A DNA stretch of 64,000 nt from Xanthostigma xanthostigma (GCA_963575645.1 OY754470.1:24658501-24722500), one strand, 5' to 3'; shown: positions 1 through 12,929, counted from the stretch's first letter. The notes: generated by a model not told the origin, from the letters alone. Numbers and translations: made by a program.

Positions 1-840
1 AAAGTGTCATGTGTATAGATAATGCGTTTCTGTGTTAAATGTTTCACTGATTTAAGTGATTCGTTGACCCCGGGTTTTGAGTATCGGAGCTCGGTTTTTC
101 GTTAGCATGCTCACAAACTCCATATCGATATTGAAGTAGTGTTTTGCTGGTTTAATTGTGTTTTTTTTTTATTATCGATTTAAAAATTCATACGACATCC
201 TAATTGACTCCAATTTTCATCCGGAAATTAAAATTACTTTTCCCGGTGTTGGAATTTTTACCGACCTCGCACGAACAGCGCACGTATAGGAATAGTACAA
301 ACACACTTGGACTGACGCCAACTCTCCAGCTCAAGTGGATTTTGCGTTTTGTTGCGTTGCAATACTCAATAAGAATAAGAATACATTTATTATTTACTAT
401 AGTGGCCCGGTCCGGCTTCGCCCGGATTTGTAGATTACCAATAATTAAACATAGACATATTATTCTGCATCGGACTTTTTTTTATAGAATAATAGCCAAC
501 CCGATAGGCAAACGGTCTGTTATGAATGAAACGCTCATTAGGTAATATCATGAATATAAAAAAAAATTGAATTAAAAAATATTTTGAGGTGCCGGAAGCC
601 TGAAAATTTGGAATTATATGTTTTTTTTTTGTGAGAAATTAAAAAAAATTGGTCGGAATATTAAAAAAAAAATCTGGTTCTCAACAACAGCGCCACCTAC
701 CGGAACCATCTACTGACTAAATGAATATCTATCTATGAATACGATTTTAACCATTCGCGATACTTTACTTTTTGGGGAAGATTTAGATCTATAACTGGCC
801 GATCTGACTTTGCCCGGATGAAAATCGAATTGAATTCGGT

Positions 841-1034
841 AAACCTATATCATAGACTAGCGGCCCCGGTCTCCACGAAAAGCGCATTTATTTTAACGCG
901 ATAATATGTCCATCCTGAAGATCCATTCTTATTAATATTGGTGAAGAAAATTTGAAATCGTTTGAGTAGTTTCGGATATTACCTCCTACATCCAAACTTA
1001 CAAACTTTACCTTTATAATATTAGTATAGATATA
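841..1034 (+). mobile_element. RTE-like LINE/SINE 3' end
   Basis: CTAGCGGCCCCGGTCT, then AAAAGCGC..TTTAACGCGATA, and a tail of CTTTATAATATTAGTATAGAT, a 3' terminus common to insect RTE-type LINEs and dependent SINEs. A related inverted piece lies at 12481-12610, and a shorter piece (GTGGCCCGGTCCGGCTTCGC) near 402-428. Confidence 0.45.
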
Positions 1035-1155
1035 TTTTTTGCATTTTTAAGCTCCGGATCTACGATTTTTTCGAACCGGGGCAGAAACTTGATAATGGCG
1101 CCCCCTCTCTCCAGCGTTTGAGATAATTTACTTAAAAAAACTCACAGATATATAT

Positions 1156-1257
1156 ACCGTCAGAAAACAAGCAGATTGAGTAAATCGGAAAAAGGACAGG
1201 TTGGGTACCGTCAGAAAACAAGCAGATTGAGTAAATCGGAAAAAGGACAGGTTGGGT
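1156..1257. repeat. two exact 51-bp tandem copies
   Basis: Unit begins ACCGTCAGAAAACAAGCAGA and ends GGACAGGTTGGGT; copies at 1156-1206 and 1207-1257 are identical, so the duplication is recent. Confidence 0.9.
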
Positions 1258-2055
1258 GTGGTTTTCAAGCATATTATATTATAATTTTGGCGCCCTCTGA
1301 AACTGCCACCCGGGGCGGGTGCCCCGGTTCTCCTCCTAATTCCGGGGCTGACTTTTTTTATTCCTGTGTACTCTTTTCCGAATATTTATATCACGTCGAA
1401 TGCTTTTAAAAATTGCATTTTCTTCTAACGCTGGCAAATTTCCATTTGTTAAACCATCTGTAAAAACATAGATTACTTCGACAGTATATACCGCGTGTAT
1501 AGAATATGTAAATGATTAGACAATTGTTTATTTTTGTTTAAATTTTTTTCTAGATTATTTCTTTTCTCAGTTTGAAAACATGTGTACTATAAATTATAAA
1601 TTAACACACGTCTTTTCCAATCAGTTTTGTTAAATACAACATTTTTTATCTATGTAATGACTAACGAGCCTTATCATTTTTTGTTTGTGCATTCTGATGA
1701 CAGAATTAAAAAAAAAAATTAAATGTAATATTTTTTAATAGAACATTGATTATATCTAAGTGAAAATCATATCGGCCATTCATTGAGCAAGATCATTACT
1801 AATAATAATTTTCTTGGTGGTAAATAATCTAGTCTGTCAGCAGTGTCAGCCTGTATCTGTTAAGCTAAAATGAACAATAATAATAGAAATTAAAACAAAC
1901 ATCGTAATAAATTGATGTGTCAGTTATCTACTGTCTTTTTTAATACCCAATAATTAAGGCTAAATCTACCGTATATTTATCAGCAATACTGCATGTAATA
2001 TAGTACAAAGAAATTTCAGTATATACTGTACACTTATTGTACAGTGTACATACAT

Positions 2056-2459
2056 GCACCGAGCGGGGTGGCGTAGTGGTGAGAGCACTAGACTCTCATT
2101 CGGAAGGTACCGGGTTGGAATCCCGGCGGGTAGCAGATGTGGCTGAGCCTTTTCCTACTGCCTCTCGCCGAGAAACGGTAATTCCTGTACCGGTCATTTT
2201 GTTGAGGTTTTCCATGGTTTCCCTCAATAATTCCAGATAAATATCGAAATGGTTCCTTATTCCCATGGCCGATTACCTGTCAAACTCCTGTGCTCAAAAT
2301 TGGCTCACCTTATCCTAATGTCCTAAAATTCCTTCATTGCTATTAAGTGGAAGTTTAAAAATATAGAAAATAACGGGAAGTGTGATAGATGGAAAATAGT
2401 AACGGTGCGAATAAATAAAGTCGAGAAACGGACGTTAAACGCATTATTATTATTATTAT
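2056..2459 (+). mobile_element. tRNA-derived SINE, full length
   Basis: The head has a pol III A box (TGGCGTAGTGG) and B box (GGTTGGAATCC); the body carries CGAGAAACGG and CGGACGTTAAACGC, and the tail is (ATT)n. Flanked by TACATACAT at 2047-2055 and 2460-2468. Two further copies in the window share the whole body. The head resembles a tRNA with an Ala-type anticodon arm in the 31363-31810 copy. Confidence 0.88.
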
Positions 2460-2922
2460 TACATACATTCTTGAAACAAGTACATTTTACAATTTAAATA
2501 TTGCTAGTGAACATCATTCAAGAATAACCTTTCAATAGCTGTAGATATAGTCCGCGCACACTTGACAGGCGTAAACCTGCACGACATGCACAGCACGAAG
2601 CAAAACAGCTTGTTCGTTATTTTAGCGAAGTAGCGCACATTAAACCAGCACCGTCAGTCTATCTAGTCGTGTTGGACTGATCTACTGTCCGATTGATGTG
2701 TACCTCCCCTTCTACTTATATCAGAAATTATTGAGCTTAAAATTTTAAATAAAATAGGGGATATAGAGCCACGCTCGTGGTTTACTGGAATATCTAAACG
2801 AAAATCCAAAATCAAAATCCTCTCCACACGAGTTCGGCTCGCATTTTTTTTTTAATGGAGATCCTAAATGAAAGATGTCACTTATGTCTTATGATATAGT
2901 GTCTAGATGTTATAATCTAGAG

Positions 2923-3460
2923 CAGAGGTCCCCAAACTTTTTCGTCTCGTAGACCATTTGCCATGTTTTTCGGTTTTGGATAGGCCCCCTGCTTATCTGA
3001 TATTGATTTTTTGCAAATTCATTAATTTCAAATGTATTTTTGACAACCGGTATAGTGCTACTCACTTTGAACGATTTAAATTTATAACGGTAGTGAAATG
3101 TAGTGTGAAATGTTTAGTTTTATACATTTATTAATTAGAATCAAATTAAACGAATCAAATTAAAATTTACTTTCTGTTACATACAATAACTAAGCAAAAA
3201 ATAAATGCTTTTAGTGTGAGGGATGAAACCATAGGATGAAACGGATGCTTTAATAATAAATTTTCAACCTTTGGCATCAATTTAGTTAGATCTCTTCGGT
3301 TAACGATGTCCAGTTTGTTTCTTTGTTTGTTAGGAGATTCACTATCGTTGACCCCCATTTTCATTTCATGGACCCCCAATGTTTTTTCCCGCTGACATGG
3401 ACCCCTTGCAAGTTGTTGTCGACCCCTGGGGGTCAATATAGACCACTTTGGGAATCTCTG
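2923..3460. mobile_element. non-autonomous hAT element
   Basis: The left end CAGAGGTCCCCAAACTTTTT pairs with the right end AAAGTGGTC...GGGAATCTCTG read in reverse. An 8-bp target duplication (A/G)TCTAGAG lies at 2915-2922 and 3461-3468, one mismatch. CAG start and 8-bp duplications are hAT hallmarks. The 89-codon minus-strand frame inside does not resemble a transposase. Confidence 0.82.
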
Positions 3461-3468
3461 GTCTAGAG

Positions 3469-6400
3469 TCTAGACAAGCATTGTTATAAAAGTGTGTTTT
3501 AGTTGCCCCAGGCGCTAATAACCCCGGATTGGCCTTGCTATAATATATGTATCTATAAATTATTTTTATTTTTAAATCAACTCAACACACGTCTGAACTC
3601 TGAGTAGTCTAATCATTAAAAATACACCGTATGCATATGAATTGAACATTCAGTAATTTTAACATGCTTATCATTAAATACCACAGATAGATGAAATTGA
3701 AGACAGGAAAAATTCTCGATACAAGGATCCATTGTGCATCCTCGATATCAAAACCAGGTTGTCAATAGTCCTGGGCCTTCGTGACATGATGACGTCCAGT
3801 CAATGCGTGTTGAACCAGTTCTATCTCTTGGTAACTAAATATTTGTTTCTCAAGGATTGCGTGTTATTTATCCCAAGAAATCCAGAGCCTTCGTACAGAA
3901 AACAGTCAGTTATTTCAGAGTTGCACCCCCCAATTCACTCTTTCTCAAAGTATGGGCTCATATGTGAGGGCCGTCAAAGCAGCCACTCGCCAATACAAAC
4001 CGAAAAAAAATTGAAAATTCATTCTCCCGTATCTTGTTCTTGATGTCATAAAATAGCATTACTCAAAGAATCCGAGAAACATAGTTTTATAGACACAGTT
4101 TTATAATTTTATTTATTAGTGCTTATTATTTCCGAAATTAGATATCGATGCAGTGCGGGGTATGCCTGTGTTTGATAGAATTTTTCAATCGGTACCGTGT
4201 TTTTTTTTCTTTCTTATATTCTAATAGTGCGTTATTAATTTAGCGTTGGTTTATTTCTTGTTCAGTTTTCAAGTATCCGTGAGTTAAAGCAATTAGTGTC
4301 TTTTCCGAGTGCACATGTACCGTCTGTCTGTTGAACGGGTGCTGGTTTCTTGCGCGTCGCGACGCCTCATGTCCAGTACAGTCCACTAGAAAGAGACCCG
4401 CATCTACTTAACTTTTCTGTATGTGTTGGTATTAATGACGCGCTTCTATTCCTGTCCGGCTAGCGTCGGTAGCCAGCAATCTCCGGGGACACTGATCCCT
4501 CTCTCCCAGTCACCACGCATATTATCATCACACATAGAGAAAGAGAGGAATAGTACTCTGCATTGTACTGTGGCAATGAGAAAAATGTACGAATTTAGTG
4601 GACAAATTGAAATAAGCAAACACTTATTTTGCTTAATGAAGCGTTGAACAATGAAAGATAGGTAATGGCAATTGTTTAGTAAATATTTTATGAAATGATA
4701 ATTGGGATGATGTGTGCTTTTTCAAACTTACTCGATTATTGTACGTTTTTGTAATGTCGTTCGTCAATAAGAAGATTTACATCGAAATCCTAAAATGCAG
4801 TTGCGACGGGTAAACATTTTAAATGGATGTTTTGCAAAGTCAATCGAAGGTACCTTCATAATACAGGCTAGAAACGAGGGAAGGGGAGGGGGTAGTTTAA
4901 TTTTTAATCGCATCCGTGTTTATGATGTTTTAATTATTAATTTGTTTCAACACTGCTGACAGCAAGCTACAATATACACTCTGTAACACTAGTCATTACT
5001 ACCATAAGCCGTTAGTCGTGTATCATGAATGCATATGTACGACATACGTACTGCCGCGTCAAAGCCGTCAAATGTGTTGACTGGATGATTGTTGGCATAT
5101 GACAGTGACAGATACTAATGTGCTGTCGGTAAATGCAGCTCAAAGCCCGTTCTAAATAATGCGCTGTAACTTGTTGGTCAGGAGTTACACGGTGTACACC
5201 GGAAGTATTTAATGATTACATTACATGCACTCCTTCGGAGCGCAAAACTGCATCTGAACACGAGTTTTGTGGTCTGCCAGTGGCTCGTAAACTTCAGCGT
5301 TTATTGTGTAACTATTCCATTATTTCCAAACATTAAATATTGGTTAAATATGAAAGATGTTATGCTTTCCTAAATTATGAAGTATCTAAGGTTTTGGTTG
5401 TGCTGCAACTCTGCAGCGCTAACAGAGGAACCGCCACTAAGTGTTTTTATAAAGTTGTCCTCTGGCCAATTTTCGCCCACGAACTCCATTGTTTTCTCCA
5501 TGAAGCCACCCAAAATCTCTGCTGTCGTTTAGTAATGCGACGTTTTGAAGGAGCCAGTTTAGTTCGAACGTGTATGGGAATCGACGAGCGATCATAATTG
5601 GGCTCGAGGTACTTTCGATCGTGTGTGTCCTGCTTTAAAAAGAGTCGATTGAACTCCGAACAATACGAAGACGTCTGTTTCTTTGGCACGATGCTCTACA
5701 AACAAGCGTCAACGGCTTTCACTTATCGTTGGACGGCATTAAACTGAATGTTTTATTGTTGGACAGCGGACGAACCGACGCTCTAATATATTATCTATTG
5801 GCACATTGTTGTATTGTCTACGGTGTTTAGAGATAATTAACCTTTCCGTATGTACAAGCACTGTTACATTCAACTGCATGAGGAATTTTGTCAACTATCA
5901 GAAAAGTATACATATAGTCACTTTACAATTTTTGATCTTTCAAAGCACTGTTTTCATTTGGGAAATAGCATACAACATAATATGCTATTTTCTAAATTAA
6001 ATTACCCAAACTATTATTAGAACATGTCTCACTCAAGACGGATTTAATTTAAGACAGCCAGCTAACGTACAGTTTGTTTTTGATATTAAGAAAATACCAG
6101 GAAGTATTCCGCACATTAGATTATAGACGATCGACAGCTGAACTAGTAAGAAGCATGAATGATAAATATACCATACTACACTAAAACACCCATTTGGGTT
6201 AAGAATTTATGGATTTTGGATTTTTCCCGTTAGTTTAATAACCTGATCTATAAATATAACTTCATCTCATCTCATCTGGATGTGGATTGGTATTTCTGTT
6301 ACTATTGCAGCATTGTTCCCATCTGTGACCTGCACTCATAAGCGTGCGCCTTGCTGAGGAAGGAAATACTGATTTAACAGGAGCCATTTCTCTTTATTTT

Positions 6401-6544
6401 TTCTTAGCCCAAACAAAACATATACATACTATGAAATCTATCAGATTAAAACTCATTATACTACTTTGTAAAAGTATACGAGCTTGTAACAGTTTAAAAC
6501 ATTAAGGCGGAGGGAAAGAACTAGAAATGACGACCAAGGTCCAA
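3469..6544. other. no gene recognised
   Basis: AT-rich sequence with short frames up to about 100 codons on both strands (for example 3732-4043, 5447-5689), none with family motifs, splice signals or codon bias that I can support. No repeat pair was recognised. Confidence 0.5.
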
Positions 6545-7495
6545 GACTGCATCGACATTGGATCTGTATTTCTACCGATCCGACTTCGGTTGACGTCGGC
6601 CTATATCGAAAGAAAAGCAAATACCAAGAAAAAAATATAGAAAAGACTTCCCTTTCCAGTGTAAGTATCTACATTATAATCTTGACGGTACAGGTCAGTT
6701 CGACGCCAACGGTTCGACGCGTGGTCAGTTCGACGCGGCGTCAGTTCGACGCCATACTTTTTTTCGTATTTTTTTTATTTTTAGAATAACTTTGCATCAT
6801 CATTCAAATAAATGCGATATGCCTGATATAATAATATAATATATATTTTATATGTTATATATATGAAGCGTGATTCAAATAATTAAGTAATATGACTGAT
6901 ATAATAGATATTATATATAATAAATGTTAATGTGAAACCCAAAAAGCTATAACAAAGAATTCAACAGGAATTACTTCGCTGATAAGAAAAACCTGTCGTT
7001 GTACTTTACTATTAAAATTTCCCGTTGAACTTTACCTGGAACGATTCACAACAATTTGTTGTCATGTCCATACTGGCAGTAAAGTCTGCCCAAATGTACG
7101 GTGGAAAAGTTGCATTTTCTATCCACAGAACAATAATGGATTTCACATTACCATTTATTATATATATCTATTATATCAGTCATATTACTTATTTATTTGA
7201 ATCACGCTTCATATATATAACATATAAAATATATGTTATATTATATCAGGCATATCGCATTTATTTGAATGATGATGCAAAGTTATTCTAAAAATAAAAA
7301 AAGCACGAAAAAAGAGTATGGCGTCGAACTGACCCCTCGTCGAAACGTACGGCGTCGAACTGACCACGCGTCGAAACGTTGGCGTCGAACCGTCGGCGTC
7401 GAAACGACCTGCTTCGTAATCTTGATGGTTGCTTTTCTTCCAGTATCGTCCGAGGCCGGCCGACATCGAATCGGGAGAAATACGGATCCAATGTA
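6545..7495. mobile_element. nested foldback elements with iterated GTCGAAC motif
   Basis: Outer ends ATTGGATCTGTATTTCTACC and (inverted) ATTGGATCCGTATTTCTCCC share GAC(G/A)TCGG-type and AAGAAAAGCAA tracts. Inside lies a second palindrome, 6692-7411, whose ends are arrays of GGCGTCGAACTGACC and variants, three to four units per side. Then come AT-rich arms (CATCATTCAAATAAATGCG) and a spacer of about 220 bp. The frames that cover the motif arrays are by-products of the repeats. Confidence 0.7.
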
Positions 7496-7509
7496 GGTGC
7501 AGTCTTATG

Positions 7510-7651
7510 GTACTATTCGGTATGAACAATGTTAGAATTGACACTTGACAGCGCTGTTAGATTTTTGTAACTTTCTAACAAAAACATTACAAAGTGAGGC
7601 AGAAATTTTACAGTGCTGTCAATTATTGTAATATCGATCATACAGAATAGT
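7510..7651. mobile_element. small MITE
   Basis: TACTATTCGGTATGA at the left, mirrored by TCATACAGAATAGTA at the right, with inner TTGACAGCRCTGT repeated inverted. About 140 bp, no frame. It abuts the 3' tail of the LINE fragment. Confidence 0.55.
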
Positions 7652-8110
7652 AATGTAATGTAATGTAATAGTTTATTTGTATACTAAATATAGTTACAAA
7701 AATAGTCAAATATATCAAATTTACAAAAATAAAATTTACAGGAAATCTTCAAAATTATATAGACACAAATCATTAAGCAACTTTTTTATTTGTCTTGTAA
7801 ATGCAGGTTGTGACAATTCTTTGGTAGCTATGGATAATTTATTATAAAATTTTGGAGCCCAAAAGTTGGGACCATTTTTTAATTTATTAAGCCTGTATGA
7901 AGGGATTCTAATATCCTCTCTACTTCTGATGCTATAAGAGTGTACGCTCTCAACAATTTCAAATTTGACTATATTATCTTTGATATATTTCAAATTTTCT
8001 AAAACAAACAGGGAATATAAAGTTAAAATGCCATGTTCTTTAATTACCAATTAAGAAGCTGCTGTACTAATGTGTAGCGCCGCATTTATAAAAGGTTGAA
8101 CTCAGCTTCA
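7652..8110 (-). mobile_element. LINE 3' fragment (reverse transcriptase C-terminus)
   Basis: The minus-strand frame 8050-7736 reads ILTLYSLFVLENLKYIKDN, VHSYSIRSREDIRIPSYRL and NGPNFWAPKFYNKL, the pattern following the RT domain in Jockey/CR1/L2-like non-LTR elements. The 3' end on this strand is a (TTACA)n-type tail at about 7650-7668. The 5' boundary is approximate; everything upstream of the C-terminus is lost. Confidence 0.65.
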
Positions 8111-8562
8111 CGTTGGATAAGAGCCAGGGTCACCCCGTTATATTTTCGTAGGCAGCAATGCGCTACCTCGGTGTTCACTTATTTTACCTACTTTATAGCT
8201 AGAGTCACAGTTTCTTACGGATTGTAGAAACTTCTGAATAATGTTGCAGAGATGACTGTACTCTTTCCGGCCAACAGATATAAATTCGAAAATGGATCAT
8301 CTATCTTTGTACAAAAATATAGAGATTTGTTGGAAAGACTACGAGAAATATCTAGACGGGATAAACAGCTTTACCCACGACGGAACGGAGAAGGTATATG
8401 CGTTTAGGGGAGAGATTGTTTGTTTGTGTGTACACTCGCCATTTATCTCGGAAACGGTTTGTAATTCATCTGCGATAGTTCTTAGTGCAAGAAATCTCTA
8501 AAAAGTTTAAAATAAAATTAAAAATTTTGATAAAACCCACGACGGATGTAAACGTTGTAATT

Positions 8563-8852
8563 GGAAAAGGATTAAATAAAATTTTAAAAGCCCACGACTA
8601 AAAGGAGGTAAATAACCAAAGAAAATCCGTCAGGGACTGCCATTCGCTGCCCTGAAATAAACTAAAATAGTGCAATTTTAGAGTATGTGACTGATTGAAA
8701 TCACGTTGGGTATGTAAATAATTGTAGTCTTCAATTGATATTAATTCTGTTCTTAATTCAGGGCAGTGAATGGGCAGCCCTTGACGGATTTTCTTTGGTT
8801 ATTTACCTCATTTTATCGGAGGGGTTTTATAATTTTATTTAATCCCTTTTCT
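8563..8852. mobile_element. foldback MITE
   Basis: Arms of about 85-90 bp (AAAGGATTAAATAAAATT; AACCAAAGAAAATCCGTC; GCTGCCCTGAA) read inverted at the right, with a unique AT-rich loop at about 8655-8755. No frame. The target duplication is unclear. Confidence 0.65.
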
Positions 8853-8860
8853 CGACCCGG

Positions 8861-8984
8861 TGTCGCGATCGACGTCAGATGACATCGGAAGAAAAGCAAA
8901 CACCAAGGTTATAATGTAGGTACCTACATTATAATCTTGGTGTTTCTTCTTCTTCCGATATTGCGCGACGTCAGCCGACATCGG
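8861..8984. repeat. palindrome related to the outer 6545-7495 ends
   Basis: Centred near 8921 (TAATGTAGGTACCTACATTA); arms carry AAGAAAAGCAAACACCAAG and GACGTCAG/CGACATCGG, the same tracts that border the element at 6545-7495. It is a short member of the same family. Confidence 0.6.
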
Positions 8985-11310
8985 TTCTGAAGAAATACAA
9001 ATCCAATCTAAGGCGCTTGCGTATCACCGCCCAATGAAATGATTTCCGAAGTGTGAAAACAAAAGTTTTTTATACCGCCAAAGTTACTTACCAATAATGT
9101 GATAGGCGTATTGCATGATTCATCACGCAGCACGCTAAATGAGAAGTAAGCAAACGAGGTTCGCAGCTTTTCTAATGTAAGATTCCTAACAATTAATAAG
9201 CCGTTTTGAAATTAGTGTGGAGATGAAACATTTTTGCGTAATGCTATCAGAAAGTATTGAAAGAACGAAAAATAGAGTCAGAGAGAGCTATGGGCCATTT
9301 AGTCTTACGATTTATTTAGAGATGAAACGTTTTAACGCAATGTTACACAATACAGAGTTCAAAAAAATCTTTCAACATATAGAAAATTGGAGACATAAGC
9401 GCTTTTAATTTGGGCCTGAACCCCGTGCAATTCCTGTGCGTTGATTGGCTGTTTTGAACATGACTTGCGGTACTTTCGGACCTTCCGTGTATTCAGTGCA
9501 AGTATAATAATATTACATAACGACCGGAACCACAGTTATTATTTATTATTTTATTATGCATTGTATTTGTTATAATACACACACACACATCGTTTATGAG
9601 AACATGCTAAAAATACAAATGAAACGTATAAACGAGCTTTTCCGTGATTCGCCGTCAAGGGCGTAATGTTATGTCACATGATTTTCGGAGACGGTGTACC
9701 TATGTAGTTTCCAATATCAAATAATACATGAATAAAACCTTGAGAGCCATTCCGCATTAGTTTGTTACGCTTTTGAATATTTTTGCAAATATTAACTAAA
9801 GCAGTGCTTCTCAAGTAATAATTTGTGATCTGTTTTTTCGTTGAACTATTTTCACAACATTCAAGCGTAAGTAATACTATTAACTTCAAGACGTTGGGAC
9901 GATAATATGTGTACAAATTCAGCTGTCATTTCAATTCTTAGAAAATATTTACGAATGTATTTTTTCCGATTAAGAGAAGTTCGTGAAGTATATAGTATGC
10001 GTATACGTTTATTGTACTAACTTGTAAAACTTCATTAAATTATGTTTTTTTAAGGGTTTTAGGACTTTTAGGGTGTTTTGTGTGGTACTTGAAAGGTGGA
10101 CGGATTCTGCCCCCATGTGCAGCGAAGAGACCAAAGAGCCTCTTCCAGAACAAAGTATAAGGCTATTGTAAGTGCCTCAAAAGCATCTTAAAATACTATT
10201 TTAAACTAAGAAATGTACTATGAATGTATCATGAATACCATGGCATTTTATTCAAACACGATACCTACATTTGGGTTTTTATTTTAATTAACAAACATCT
10301 TGGCGAATATAAATTATCGCTCTGTAGAATTCCTCGGACTCTTTGAGTTCTTCGAGGGGCTGCAGCCAGCGTAGACCCCCCCCCCCTTGATGTGTCCCCG
10401 AGTTGAACAGGAGAATACATTTTTCTACCGGCATATATTTTATATCGCCAATAACTCCATTAATATTGAGTTTTGGATATATTTCCGATTTGAGTAGCGG
10501 TACATCCTGTAACGAGACCTCTCTGTAATTTCATTTTTTTGCTTTTTTTATATTTTGTATAATATCTAGACAAGTTTTTTGTCGGTATGTGTGTTAATTT
10601 AACTGAATTTTTTTATTGGCTGCACTTAGTAATATTATCAGTTTGTGTTGCTAACATAAATTACGGGACACTTTGTGTCCAACTGTTCCGAACTGCGATA
10701 GAATTCCCGCCAAAAACCAACACATTTAAATATGTCGATGCGGTACATCGACCTCCTATTGTGTTGTAAGTTTTGTGGTTTATGGAATTGCGCGCTTGAA
10801 AGTGAAAATAGAAAAAATCACAAGAATTTTGTCTAAAAATGTGTGAGAAATTACAAATGTGTAATGGAGTGGAAACCATCCTACAAATTGGTTATTGTGG
10901 CTAAACCGTTTGAATGAACCTGTTGTCGTACTTACTCATGCCTGACTTGCATATTATGCATGTGCGAGTGTGTGTATGATATTGTGCTTTTATATACAAA
11001 CTGTTGCAAACAAATGACTTCGGCAAGTCACGTGGCAATTCCCTAAAGACAAGCAGAGTTCGTAAGTGGAAATGATTAATGTAAAATAATATTGTGATAA
11101 AAAAAAAATATATCAAAAAGTGACTAATCAGTAAATGATAATACTAACATGGAATTGTTTATTTGAAACAAAAGTCGCTTTTTAAATGAATCTTTTATAT
11201 TGCAATAGATGTGCAGTTTCACAACCCATATGTACTTGAGCTTCTTGTAACGTATTTTATATCGTGCGTCTATAATCTAAAATTTATCTGTTTTCACTAG
11301 CGCAACTCAC
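8985..11310. other. no gene recognised
   Basis: Contains a (CA)n run at about 9580-9592 and a poly-C run at about 10376-10386. Two places have splice-like signals after short frames (CTATT|GTAAGT near 10167, GTGTT|GTAAGT near 10766), but no joined product could be read. Confidence 0.45.
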
Positions 11311-11549
11311 CAAGTAGATCTAGATTAAAACAATCTATTTTCAAATTAAGAACGGATATTCGCACTTTAAAAATACTATCCAAATAGATTTCAGGGAATA
11401 TCGTACTCAGATCATAAAAAGCACTTTTTAAAAATTGACTTCCGTTCTCTGGCTCCGAAGGTGTTGTAAAGTTATTTGTAACTTCCAAATAAAGTAAGTC
11501 GTTATTAAAATCATATTTACCCATAAATACTAAGCTACTTGGTTTACCC
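11311..11549 (-). CDS. candidate internal exon of an unidentified gene
   Basis: On the minus strand a 79-codon open stretch lies between an acceptor (TTTTAAAACAG) and a strong donor (CTTG|GTGAGT). It reads KPSSLVFMGKYDFNNDLLYL, EVTNNFTTPSEPENGSQFLK, SAFYDLSTIFPEIYLDSIFK, VRISVLNLKIDCFNLDLL. The order of strands and helices loosely recalls RNase PH-fold exosome subunits of the Mtr3/EXOSC6 type (LYCEV-F-F...FP...DV-V-VLE), but the expected DG after the last strand is missing. Entry phase 2, exit phase 1. No partner exon was recognised nearby, so it may be an exon of a gene with long introns, an isolated pseudogene, or chance. Confidence 0.35.
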
Positions 11550-11924
11550 CTGTTTTAAAACTTATAAACAACAGATTTGTGTAATTGTTATCAAGTATAA
11601 TTGTTTTGTTTTAAACCTCATTTGTTTCGCTTGTATGTTTCAAACTTGCGTTACTATTTTGCCAGTCGAACGGCAGCTAAGACGGGCCAGTTTGCTTTTC
11701 GCGATCAGCCGGTATAAGCGGTGTTCGGTTAGTAAGTGTTACACGTCGAGGAATACAGTTAGACACTGTTTCTTAAATAGCCAAAATAAATATAAATTCT
11801 CGCGAGAGCATTAACACTTCGACCGGGTATGCTCACATGTTGACATTTTACCGCGGCATGACGCGAATTAAAAAAATCGATTTTCCTAATCAGTCTTTAT
11901 CAATAGACCATAATATATACAATT

Positions 11925-12480
11925 ATTATTTATTTATTTAATTCAACGACAGGGTATAAACCCCAATTACAGTTAATATTACATTTTACAAGTAACAAGT
12001 AAACAAAAAACAAAATGTTTTTTAACCAGTACAAACCAACAGACGACAATGTTTTATTACCAATATTTGGCCATTAGTCACCGGATAGTAAATTAAAGCA
12101 TGATTTTTTAAACGTTGTTTTAGTCATTTTAAAAACGTCTAATTTTGAAGACAAGCTGTTATATACAACATTAACATACCATATATGGGGAGAAGAAGCG
12201 CGATGAACGGATATTGAAAATATTAGAACTTCAACTATAAAATGTAGAAATATGTAAGGCTATTGTTGATAATGTAACATTATCATCAATATGGCCATTG
12301 ATTAAGCCATAAATGTACATCAAACCAGCAACTTTACGTCTAACACTTAATGAAGTTATATGAAATGTTTTCAAATTATAAAGAGGGAGTGCGAACTTTG
12401 TGAATTTGTGTGTATGTAGAGGGTAATCTCCGGAACCACTGCACCTATTTGAAAAATTCTTCACCACTATTTAGAATGAA
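11925..12480 (-). mobile_element. LINE 3' fragment
   Basis: The minus-strand frame 12467-12231 includes LPLYNLKTFHITSLSVRRKV and AGLMYIYGLINGHID, resembling the C-terminal region of non-LTR RT proteins. The 3' tail is (TTTA)n-like at 11925-11942. Strongly 5'-truncated. Confidence 0.5.
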
Positions 12481-12610
12481 CCTTTAGGGTGGACATAGGC
12501 TATATACTATCGCGTTAAAATAAAAGCGCTTTTCGTGAAGACCAATTTTGAAACGTAAGTCGGCGAAAAACGGTGGCAATTCGGGCTGTCCTAGACCGGG
12601 CCGCTAGTTA
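12481..12610 (-). mobile_element. RTE-like remnant
   Basis: Reverse complement reads CTAGCGGCCCGGTCTAGGAC ... CACGAAAAGCGCTTTTATTT, matching the start of the 841-1034 element. No tail is preserved on the far side. Confidence 0.45.
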
Positions 12611-12644
12611 GCAATATTTTAAGGTTGTTAAAAAAAGGTAAATA

Positions 12645-12929
12645 AAACGCTTTTATTTTACAATCGATAATGTAACCAGAAAATAAATATGAGTCACCAT
12701 AGGGGGCTTTGATTAAACTAAAATAAATTCGTGGGGAGCATTTAGTAGAAAACTTTCATTTGTTTGAGTTTGGTAATCATATTTAGCTTTCGACTGTCTT
12801 CTTCGATGTAACTATAGATAAATGCCCCCCCACGATTTTATTTTAGTTTAATTAAAGCCCCCTATGGTGACCCATATTTTTTTTCTAGTTTTTAGTACCT
12901 ACATTATCGATTGTACAATAAAAGCGTTT
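12645..12929. mobile_element. foldback MITE
   Basis: Ends AAACGCTTTTATTTTACAAT and its inverse; inner arms share CACCATAGGGGGCTTTGATT. Loop at about 12745-12815. 285 bp, no frame. Confidence 0.68.

Noticed and set aside
5447-5689. 80-codon basic minus-strand frame
   Set aside because: No motif recognised, overlaps an equally long plus-strand frame, no splice signals in phase.
7236-7544. 102-codon and overlapping frames rich in Arg/Thr
   Set aside because: They read through the GTCGAACTGACC repeat arrays on both strands, so they are by-products.
10020-10770. Two short plus-strand open stretches followed by GTAAGT donors
   Set aside because: They do not join in phase, acceptors are ambiguous, and the second also overlaps a minus-strand frame; evidence too thin to annotate.
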